5,791 nt of DNA from Lachnoclostridium sp. (GTDB lineage Bacteria > Bacillota > Clostridia > Lachnospirales > Lachnospiraceae), in the NCBI GenBank assembly GCA_003445895.1, contig DMCD01000131.1, positions 1 to 5,791 of the forward strand, written 5' to 3'. How positions within the stretch are numbered: position 1 is the stretch's first letter; the number at the start of each line of letters is the position of its first letter. Positions 1 through 5,791 of the stretch are shown here, in pieces. The position numbers and the translations under genes are program-made. A model generated the notes under the pieces. The model did no database searches. It saw only the letters and a list, made by a program, of their open reading frames with translations, and was not told the DNA's origin.

Positions 1-254
1 GTGCCGAACACATCGGCATAAACCTTTTCCAGGGTCTCCCGGCCCAGGTCGTTGTAGCCGTATCCGGTGGTGCCGGAGAGGTGAACGTCACTCACCCGGT
101 TTTTCTGCATGGCAGAGATTACCTTCAGCTGGTTGTACTCGGTGGTCACATCGATGGTGCGGAACCGATCCGTGAGACTCTCTTCTACCTGATTTCCGTA
201 AGAAAGCACCCTGTCGCTGATTCCCAGGGTGCGGTACATTTCCGTAAGTTCCAT
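1..254 (-). CDS. methionine gamma-lyase family protein (YnbB / 'aluminum resistance protein' type), C-terminus cut by window edge
   Basis: I translated this by hand: 84 codons are visible and the frame is open to the left edge. The peptide starts MELTEMYRTLGISDRVLSYG, has a middle segment TIDVTTEYNQLKVISAMQKN (34-53), and then HLSGTTGYGYNDLGRETLEK (58-77) followed by VYADVFG. The GTTGYGYNDLGR..LE..YA.VFG block is the hallmark N-terminal segment of the PF06838 family, fold-type I PLP enzymes annotated as methionine gamma-lyase or, historically, aluminum resistance protein; Bacillus YnbB is a member. The PLP-binding lysine lies off-window, so catalytic competence cannot be judged, and the substrate is uncertain for most members. 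The ATG at 254 is chosen because the in-frame codons upstream offer no ATG, GTG or TTG before a TGA at 282-284. A second ATG at codon 6 is less well placed. It lies 19 nt after miaA, so it is probably cotranscribed; family genes are often near miaA in Bacillota. Confidence 0.85.
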   Translation of the reverse strand, partial: MELTEMYRTLGISDRVLSYGNQVEESLTDRFRTIDVTTEYNQLKVISAMQKNRVSDVHLSGTTGYGYNDLGRETLEKVYADVFG

Positions 255-267
255 TGTTTCCGCAGTT

Positions 268-274
268 TCCTTTC
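268..274 (-). promoter_or_regulatory. probable ribosome binding site of the lyase-family gene
   Basis: The minus strand reads GAAAGGA, starting on the last base of the miaA TAG stop. Spacing to the ATG at 254 is 13 nt, longer than the usual 5-10, so initiation may be weaker or depend on ribosomes terminating at miaA. A closer GCGGAAA is a poorer match. Confidence 0.55.
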
Positions 275-1236
275 TAATCTGTCATTCCGGCAGTCTTCAT
301 ATCCATCTGAATTCTCCGGAGTATTTCATCCTGTGTATTCTTGTCCGCCTCAATCCAGCGCACGTCTCTCTCCCGTCTGAACCAGGTCAGCTGGCGCTTG
401 GCGAAATGCCGCGTATTCTGCTTGATGGCATCCACCGCATCCGGAAGCGATGTGCCGTTCTCCAGGCAGCTTAAGAGCTCCTTATAGCCCAGACCCTGCA
501 TGGAGGTCATGTCGGGCCTGCAGCCCAGGGCGCGCAGCTCTTCCATCTCCCCAAGGAATCCATCCTCCATCATCCGGTCGACCCGGCGGTTGATCCGGTC
601 ATAGAGAAGGGCTCTATCCATGGTGAGCACATAGTACAGGAAGTTATAGGGAGATTCCTTCTGCCGCTCGGAGGAATTGTGCTCGGAGATCCGTTTTCCG
701 GAGGACCGGTGAAATTCGAGGGCCCGGATCATCCGCTTGACATTGTTCTCATGGATGGCCGCCGCGGAGGCAGGATCCACCTCCTTAAGCATCCGGTGCA
801 GCGCCTGAGGTCCCTCGCGGAGGGCAAGGGCTGTCAGCTCATCCCGGTATCCGCTGTCCTCCTCCGTTACGGTAAAGTCGATATCATAGAGCAGAGCCTG
901 AATATAAAATCCGGTGCCTCCTGCCAGAATGGGGATATGCCCGTGGGAAAGGATGGTCTCCATGGCCTCTTTCGCCATCTTCTGAAACACCACCACATTA
1001 AATTCGTCGGTGGGTTCCAGCACGTCGATGAGGTAATGGGGAATTCCCTGGCGCTCCTCTTCGGTAACCTTGGCAGAGCCGATATCCATATGGCGGTAAA
1101 CCTGCATGGAATCCGCACTGATAACCTCTCCGCCGATGGCCTGGGCAAGCCGGACGGACAGGGAGGTTTTGCCGGAAGCGGTCGGCCCGGCGATAATAAT
1201 CAGGGGTTTTCTGGTAATCTTATTCTCTTCCGGCAT
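274..1236 (-). CDS. miaA: tRNA dimethylallyltransferase MiaA
   Basis: MiaA transfers the dimethylallyl group of DMAPP to N6 of A37 in tRNAs reading UNN codons, giving i6A37, the precursor of ms2i6A; this steadies codon-anticodon pairing. The 320-residue protein has a P-loop GPTASGKT (17-24), then SADSMQVYR (40-48) with D42 in the place of the catalytic Asp, GGTGFYI (106-112) with T108, RMIRALEFHRSSGK (168-181), GLGYKEL (248-254) and the QNTRHFAKRQLTWFR block (273-287) that contacts tRNA in the family. Length is normal for Bacillota MiaA (about 300-320). The ATG at 1236 is preferred over a TTG at 1245 that would add three residues, because the AAAAGGA site sits 9 nt before the ATG but directly abuts the TTG. 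It starts 1 nt after the mutL TGA, which suggests translational coupling. It ends in TAG, 19 nt before the next gene. The gene looks intact. Confidence 0.97.
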   Translation of the reverse strand: MPEENKITRKPLIIIAGPTASGKTSLSVRLAQAIGGEVISADSMQVYRHMDIGSAKVTEEERQGIPHYLIDVLEPTDEFNVVVFQKMAKEAMETILSHGHIPILAGGTGFYIQALLYDIDFTVTEEDSGYRDELTALALREGPQALHRMLKEVDPASAAAIHENNVKRMIRALEFHRSSGKRISEHNSSERQKESPYNFLYYVLTMDRALLYDRINRRVDRMMEDGFLGEMEELRALGCRPDMTSMQGLGYKELLSCLENGTSLPDAVDAIKQNTRHFAKRQLTWFRRERDVRWIEADKNTQDEILRRIQMDMKTAGMTD

Positions 1237-1237
1237 G

Positions 1238-3316
1238 TCATACAATCCTTTTAAACTTCTTTTCCAGCTCCGTGCGGCTCATGGAAATGATGGTGGGACG
1301 CCCGTGGGGGCACGCGTAGGGATTGTCCAGGGTCAGCAGCTCGTCGATCAGTTCTTCCGCCTCTTTCACCGAGAGCCGGTTATTTCCCTTGACGGCGGCC
1401 TTGCAGGACATGGTGGCAATCCGGTGGTTCAGGGTTTCGCCGGTCACCATGCCGCTCTCGGCTGTCAGGCTGTCCAGAATCTCCAGGAACAGTTCCCCCT
1501 TGTCGACAGAGAACAGGTTGTCCGGCACGGCCCGGAGGGCAAAATCATTGCCCCCGAAGGGTTCCGCCTCGAATCCGAGATGCTGGAATTCTTCCCCGTA
1601 CTTCTGAAGCATCAACTGTTCTTCCTCGGTCAGGGTCACAACCGCCGGCGGATTGAGCATCTGGGAGGTATAGCTCCGGTCCCGGAGGGACTTTATGGTC
1701 CGCTCATACAGGACTTTCTCATGGGCTGCATGCTGGTCGATAATATACAGATTTTCGCCGAACTCCACCAGCCAGTAGGTGGAAAACAGCTGTCCGATGA
1801 TCCGGTGATGCTTCCGGGCCTCCGGGGTCAGCAGCTTTTCCGTGAACATGGTCATCTGTTCCGGCTTTTTGTCCGTCACATAGGGAAGCCGCTGTTCCGA
1901 AATCCGGGACGGCGTAACCGAAGCAGGTGATGGCACAGGCTTAAGATTCACATCATCCGGGCGGGATGCCGGCGCTGCCGCCAGCTCAGCCCGAGCTGTG
2001 TCAGCCTGCGCTGCATTCTCCCGTTCAGCGGTTTCGACTGCTTTATCGGCCGGCGCAGTGGATTCTGTCGAAACAGCCGCAGGCATCGCAGGTTCTGCGG
2101 AGGCTGCGGGTTTTACCGCAGTTTTGGCATCTTCCGCTGTATCAGCCGCAATATGCACCTGACCTGCAGGCTTAACGGCAGGCATCGGTGCCGCAGGCGC
2201 CGGGAAGGCGTCGCGGAATCTTACTGCCCGCAGTCCGGCGGGTGCAGCGGGTGCTCCCGCTCTGTCCGGTGCCGGTTCCTGCGCTTTCCGATCGCTCTCC
2301 TTCTCAAGGTCCACCTCCGGAATCAGCTCCTGTCCGGAGAGAAGGACGGATATGGTGTGGTAGACCGTGCGGTACACCGTCTCATCATTGCGGAACCGAA
2401 GCTCCAGCTTGGACGGATGGACGTTTACGTCAATAAAGGACGGGTCCACCGTGAAGGAAAGCATGGTAAAGGGATACTTATGCTGCATCATGAATGGCTT
2501 GTAGGCATCCTCGACGGCCTTTCCGATGAGGCCGTTGCGGATATACCGCCCGTTGATGAAATAAACCTCAAAGCTGCGGTTGCTCCGGGCAATGACCGGC
2601 TTTCCGATAAAGCCTCCCACAGTGATCGGGTCCGCGCCGCCTGCGACGGGAACCAGGTTCTGGGCAATCTCCCGCCCGTAGACGGCGTAGATAATGTCCT
2701 TCAGATTTCCGTTGCCGGAGGTAAAGAGCTTTGTCTGGTTATTCTGAATAAAGCGGAAGGAGATTTCCGGATGGGACAGGGCAATCTTTTCCACCAGGCC
2801 CGCCACATGGGAGGCCTCCGTGGCCGGCGTCTTCAGGAACTTCCGCCGTGCCGGCGTATTAAAGAACAGGTCCCGTACCAGGAAGGTTGTGCCCTCCGGG
2901 GCGCCGACCTCCTCGAGGCCGACTTCCTTTCCGCCTTCGATGCGGTAGCGGCTTCCGGAGATACTTCCCGGCGTGCGGGTAATCAGCTCCACCTTCGCAA
3001 CGGCCGCAATGCTGGAAAGGGCCTCACCGCGGAATCCCAGGGAAGCGATGGTCACCAGGTCCGCCGCGTCACGGATTTTGCTGGTGGCGTGGCTCAGGAA
3101 TGCGGTGGGAATCTGCTCCGGCTCGATTCCGCATCCGTTATCGGTGATGCGGATGACGGAAAGGCCCCCGTCCCGGATCTCCACCGTGACGGCCGTCGCT
3201 TTCGCGTCGATGGCATTTTCCAGGAGCTCCTTTACCACGGAAGCCGGTCTCTCGATAACCTCTCCCGCTGCAATCTGATTGATTGTATCCTGGTCAAGCA
3301 CATGAATTTCGGGCAC
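1238..3316 (-). CDS. mutL: DNA mismatch repair endonuclease MutL
   Basis: MutL couples MutS mismatch recognition to strand incision. The 692-residue protein has a GHKL ATPase domain (about 1-215) with E30 and N34 in the KELLENAIDA segment, DNGCGI (59-64), GFRGEAL (94-100) and GTTF (142-145). The transducer domain follows (to about 332), with NVHPSK ending in the conserved K303. Residues about 335-498 form an Ala/Pro/Glu-rich, probably disordered linker. The C-terminal dimerisation/nuclease domain (about 500-692) carries the complete DQHA(X)2E(X)4E motif (527-538), SCKAAVKGN (637-645) and CPHGRP (669-674). By family knowledge D527, H529, E533, C638, C669 and H671 match the metal-site residues of Bacillus MutL, so this should be an active nuclease. 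It is longer than Bacillus MutL (about 627), the excess being linker. The GTG start is chosen because the family N-terminus (VLDxxTINQIAAGEVIERP) begins there and a GGGAGGG site lies 7 nt upstream. mutS ends 3 nt before it and miaA begins 1 nt after it. Confidence 0.98.
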   Translation of the reverse strand: MPEIHVLDQDTINQIAAGEVIERPASVVKELLENAIDAKATAVTVEIRDGGLSVIRITDNGCGIEPEQIPTAFLSHATSKIRDAADLVTIASLGFRGEALSSIAAVAKVELITRTPGSISGSRYRIEGGKEVGLEEVGAPEGTTFLVRDLFFNTPARRKFLKTPATEASHVAGLVEKIALSHPEISFRFIQNNQTKLFTSGNGNLKDIIYAVYGREIAQNLVPVAGGADPITVGGFIGKPVIARSNRSFEVYFINGRYIRNGLIGKAVEDAYKPFMMQHKYPFTMLSFTVDPSFIDVNVHPSKLELRFRNDETVYRTVYHTISVLLSGQELIPEVDLEKESDRKAQEPAPDRAGAPAAPAGLRAVRFRDAFPAPAAPMPAVKPAGQVHIAADTAEDAKTAVKPAASAEPAMPAAVSTESTAPADKAVETAERENAAQADTARAELAAAPASRPDDVNLKPVPSPASVTPSRISEQRLPYVTDKKPEQMTMFTEKLLTPEARKHHRIIGQLFSTYWLVEFGENLYIIDQHAAHEKVLYERTIKSLRDRSYTSQMLNPPAVVTLTEEEQLMLQKYGEEFQHLGFEAEPFGGNDFALRAVPDNLFSVDKGELFLEILDSLTAESGMVTGETLNHRIATMSCKAAVKGNNRLSVKEAEELIDELLTLDNPYACPHGRPTIISMSRTELEKKFKRIV
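1246..1252 (-). promoter_or_regulatory. ribosome binding site of miaA (decides its start codon)
   Basis: The minus strand reads AAAAGGA within the last codons of mutL (Lys-Arg-Ile). It is 9 nt upstream of the ATG at 1236, a normal spacing, but has no spacing at all to the alternative TTG at 1245. It therefore selects the ATG. The mutL stop and the miaA start read TGA-C-ATG. Confidence 0.82.
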
Positions 3317-3319
3317 GTC

Positions 3320-5791
3320 TTATCCCTCCCATCTGTTCTTCAGCCGGTTCTGCAGCCGGTCAAGCTCATTCAGCGCCTCTAAGGGCGACATCAGATTAAC
3401 CTTGAGATTCAGGATCTCCTGGATAATTTCCTCGTAATTGACGGTTCCCGCAAAGGACAGCTGATTTCGGTCCACCTCATCCTGTTTGGCAATCCGTTTC
3501 CTCGTAGTGGCGCTGCCGTCCGCCAGTTCCTTCGCTCTGGCCGCGATGTCGGCATCGCTCAGGACACTCAGAATTTCCTTGGCCCTCTGGATGACGGAAT
3601 CCGGAATCCCCGCCAGCTTTCCGACCTGGATGCCGTAGCTCTTGTCGGCTCCGCCGCGGATGATTTTCCGGAGGAAGATGATATCGTCCCCCTGTTCCCG
3701 CACGGCGATGCAGTAGTTGTTTACGCCCGCCAGAGACCCTTCCAGCTCGGTCAGCTCATGATAATGGGTGGCAAAGAGGGTCTTTGCTCCCAGTGTCTTG
3801 GTGCTGCTCACGTATTCCACCACGGCCCAGGCGATGGACAGTCCGTCCAGGGTGCTGGTTCCGCGGCCGATCTCGTCCAGAATGATCAGACTCGACCGGG
3901 TGGCGTTGCGGAGAATATTCGCCACCTCCGTCATCTCCACCATGAAGGTGCTCTGTCCGGAGGCCAGGTCATCCGATGCGCCGACACGGGTAAAGATCCG
4001 GTCACAGATGCCGATGTCCGCTTCCTCCGCCGGCACAAAGCTTCCGATCTGCGCCATCAGGACAATCAGGGCGGTCTGCCGCATATAGGTGGACTTTCCT
4101 GCCATGTTCGGTCCGGTGATGACGGCGAAGCGGTTCTTCCCGTTGTCCAGAAGGGTGTCGTTGGCGACAAACAGGTCACTCTTGAGCATCCGCTCCACCA
4201 CCGGATGGCGGCCGTTTTTGATGCGGACAAGGCCCTTCTCGTTGATGGAGGGCTTCACATAGTTGTACCTGGTGGCGACCACCGACAGGGAGATGAGAAC
4301 GTCAACCAGGGCCACCGCGTGGGCAGACTTCTGGATGCGCACCACCTCGTCGCCGATGCGGTCTCTCACTTCGCAGAACAGGTCATATTCCAGGGTGTTC
4401 AGCCGGTCGGCGGACCCGAGAATCTTCTCCTCCGTCAGCTTCAGCTCGTCGGTGGTATAGCGCTCCGCATTCACCAGGGTCTGCTTCCGGATGAAATAGT
4501 CCGGAACCAGGTCCTTAAAGGAATTGGTGACCTCAAAATAATAGCCGAACACCTTGTTGTATTTGATTTTCAGGTTTTTGATGCCGGTTTTTTCCCGTTC
4601 GGAAGCCTCCAGATTTGCAAGCCAGATCTTGCCGTCGGTGCTGGCATGGCGCAGCTCGTCGGCCTCTTTGCTGTAGCCCTCCCTTATGATGCCGCCTTCT
4701 CTGAGCATCACATTCGGATCGTCATCGATGGCGGATCGGATGAGTTTCGTTATATCCTCCAGCGGATCGATGGCTTCTGCCGTTTCCTTCAGGAGCGGGC
4801 TGGTAAAGTGGGACAGCTCGTTCTTAATGTGCGGAAGCATCTCCAGGGAAGAAGCCAGCGCGTTCAGGTCCCTGGGATTTGCGGTTTTATAGCTGATGCG
4901 GCCCAGAAGCCGCTCCAGGTCATAGACCGGGCCCAGGTATTCGGCGATCTCCTCCCGGGAAATATAGTTCATGTTGAACTCTTCCACGGCGTTCTGGCGG
5001 TCTGTGATGGCATGGATGTCAATCAGGGGCTGTTCGATAAAGGTGCGCAGCAGCCGTCCGCCCATGGCGGTTTTCGTGCGGTCCAGCACCCACAGAAGCG
5101 TCCCTCTCTTCTGTTTTTCCCGGAGGGTTTCCACCAGCTCCAGGTTCCGTCTTGTGGAGGTGTCCAGCATCATGAACTGGCCGGTGGTATAGGGGATAAT
5201 CCGGGTCAGATGCTCCAGCCGGTTTTTCTGGGTCTCATACAGATAGCTGAGAACCGCGCCGGCGGCAATGACGCCCGTCTGAAATTCTTGGATTCCGAGT
5301 CCGGCAAGACTCTGCAGTCCGAAATGGGAAAGAAGAATCTCCCGGCAGGCCTCGTCGGAAAAGCGGGCATTCTCCAGCTGCGTGATAATGAGGTTCATCC
5401 GCTCCCGCAGTTCTTCCGTATCGATGCCGGCCATGGTAAAGGCCTCGTTGCAGACCAGCTCCGAAGGGGCAAAGCGGTAGATCTCATCCAGGAGACTCCG
5501 GGTACTCTTAACCTCCGTCACATAATAATCTCCCGTGCTCACATCCACCGTGGAGATACCATAGGTGCCGTCCATGCAGACGACGCACATCAGATAATTA
5601 TTCTTGTTCTCTTCCGTATCGCCGGAATTTAAGAGGGTTCCAGGGGTCACAACGCGGATGACTTCCCTTTTAACCAGACCCTTGGCCAGCTTCGGATCCT
5701 CCACCTGCTCTGCGATGGCAACCTTATATCCCTTTTTCACAAGACGGGAAATGTAGGAATCCACCGCGTGGAAGGGAACGCCGCACATGGG
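3320..5791 (-). CDS. mutS: DNA mismatch repair ATPase MutS (N-terminus cut by window edge)
   Basis: MutS is the mismatch-recognition ATPase of methyl-independent mismatch repair; it binds mispairs as a dimer and recruits MutL. The frame stays open to the right edge, and 823 codons are visible. Comparison with E. coli MutS suggests about 60-65 N-terminal residues are missing, including the Phe-X-Glu mismatch-reading motif, which cannot be checked. Counting from the Met at 5788: the MCGVPFHA segment (1-8) is the end of the mismatch-binding domain's conserved core; the connector domain follows at about 62-170; the lever/clamp region spans about 190-500, with LDTSTRRNLEL (208-218). The ATPase has Walker A GPNMAGKS (559-566), the STFMVEM signature (613-619), Walker B LDEIGRGTS (637-645) and THYHEL (674-679). 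QLSF (776-779) is a probable sliding-clamp motif. It is not MutS2, because the N-terminal mismatch/connector region is present and there is no Smr domain. It ends in TAA, 3 nt before mutL. No frameshift or missing key residue is seen. Confidence 0.98.
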   Translation of the reverse strand, partial: PMCGVPFHAVDSYISRLVKKGYKVAIAEQVEDPKLAKGLVKREVIRVVTPGTLLNSGDTEENKNNYLMCVVCMDGTYGISTVDVSTGDYYVTEVKSTRSLLDEIYRFAPSELVCNEAFTMAGIDTEELRERMNLIITQLENARFSDEACREILLSHFGLQSLAGLGIQEFQTGVIAAGAVLSYLYETQKNRLEHLTRIIPYTTGQFMMLDTSTRRNLELVETLREKQKRGTLLWVLDRTKTAMGGRLLRTFIEQPLIDIHAITDRQNAVEEFNMNYISREEIAEYLGPVYDLERLLGRISYKTANPRDLNALASSLEMLPHIKNELSHFTSPLLKETAEAIDPLEDITKLIRSAIDDDPNVMLREGGIIREGYSKEADELRHASTDGKIWLANLEASEREKTGIKNLKIKYNKVFGYYFEVTNSFKDLVPDYFIRKQTLVNAERYTTDELKLTEEKILGSADRLNTLEYDLFCEVRDRIGDEVVRIQKSAHAVALVDVLISLSVVATRYNYVKPSINEKGLVRIKNGRHPVVERMLKSDLFVANDTLLDNGKNRFAVITGPNMAGKSTYMRQTALIVLMAQIGSFVPAEEADIGICDRIFTRVGASDDLASGQSTFMVEMTEVANILRNATRSSLIILDEIGRGTSTLDGLSIAWAVVEYVSSTKTLGAKTLFATHYHELTELEGSLAGVNNYCIAVREQGDDIIFLRKIIRGGADKSYGIQVGKLAGIPDSVIQRAKEILSVLSDADIAARAKELADGSATTRKRIAKQDEVDRNQLSFAGTVNYEEIIQEILNLKVNLMSPLEALNELDRLQNRLKNRWEG
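3324..3330 (-). promoter_or_regulatory. ribosome binding site of mutL
   Basis: The minus strand reads GGGAGGG, a strong Shine-Dalgarno match, 7 nt before the mutL GTG at 3316. It lies inside the last three mutS codons (Trp-Glu-Gly), so ribosomes finishing mutS uncover or pass over it. This supports both the GTG start and coupling of mutL translation to mutS. Confidence 0.85.

Noticed and set aside
255..273. Possible terminator or promoter between miaA and the lyase-family gene
   Set aside because: The gap is only 19 nt and contains the ribosome binding site. There is no GC-rich hairpin with a T-run and no room for a promoter.
81..474. Plus-strand frames of 99 and 81 codons near the left edge
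   Set aside because: They run antisense to the lyase-family gene and the end of miaA, whose conserved motifs establish the minus strand as coding.
679..1930. Plus-strand frames of 191 and 274 codons opposite miaA and the 3' part of mutL
   Set aside because: Both are antisense to well-supported genes, overlap each other in different frames, and show no recognisable protein features.
2079..2187. A 10-bp direct repeat (GCAGGCATCG at 2079-2088 and 2178-2187), 99 bp apart and in frame with mutL
   Set aside because: It lies in an Ala/Pro-rich, compositionally biased linker where short matches are expected. The flanks do not match well, so a duplication or phase-variation site is not supported.
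2153..3382. A 409-codon open frame on the plus strand, antisense to mutL and the end of mutS
   Set aside because: It is a shadow of mutL: low-complexity charged translation, no family motif, and it crosses the mutL/mutS junction.
3758..5632. A 624-codon open frame on the plus strand, antisense to mutS
   Set aside because: It lies entirely opposite a certain mutS. The translation is His/Gly/Gln-rich with no recognisable domain, as expected when GC-rich codon use on the coding strand leaves few antisense stops. I see no independent support for expression.

Overview
The window looks like part of the chromosome of a Clostridia-class Bacillota, most likely a Lachnospiraceae-type gut anaerobe of moderately high GC (mid-50s percent by eye). 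Three things point there: the gene order mutS-mutL-miaA followed by a YnbB-type methionine gamma-lyase family gene; a MutL of the endonuclease type, as in bacteria without MutH; and Gram-positive-style ribosome binding sites. The taxonomic call is an inference from protein style and synteny, not from a database search.

Everything real is on the minus strand and reads from the right edge to the left edge. In transcription order: (1) mutS, cut by the right edge and missing roughly its first 60-65 residues (5791 to 3320); (2) mutL, complete, 692 codons, GTG start (3316 to 1238); (3) miaA, complete, 320 codons from the ATG at 1236 (to 274); (4) the first 84 codons of a PLP-dependent methionine gamma-lyase family protein (YnbB / 'aluminum resistance protein' family), cut by the left edge (254 to 1). 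The gaps between genes are 3, 1 and 19 nt. Each downstream ribosome binding site lies in or touches the end of the gene before it. No terminator or promoter fits in these gaps, so this is very probably one operon with translational coupling. No non-coding stretch exceeds 19 nt, and I see no RNA genes, mobile elements, CRISPR arrays or large repeats.

MutS recognises mismatches and recruits MutL, whose C-terminal metal-dependent nuclease nicks the new strand. Strand choice in such systems is tied to the replication sliding clamp. MutS carries a QLSF clamp-type motif near its C-terminus, and MutL carries a clamp-like QMTMF at the end of its long Ala/Pro-rich linker. MiaA adds dimethylallyl to A37 of tRNAs reading UNN codons. 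The fourth gene is a probable PLP enzyme of sulfur amino acid metabolism, with no obvious link to repair.

This is a conserved housekeeping region. I found no previously undescribed system. The points most worth a second look are the MutL linker and its clamp-like motif, the altered clamp site in the MutL C-terminal domain, the miaA start codon, and the absence of hfq between miaA and the lyase gene.
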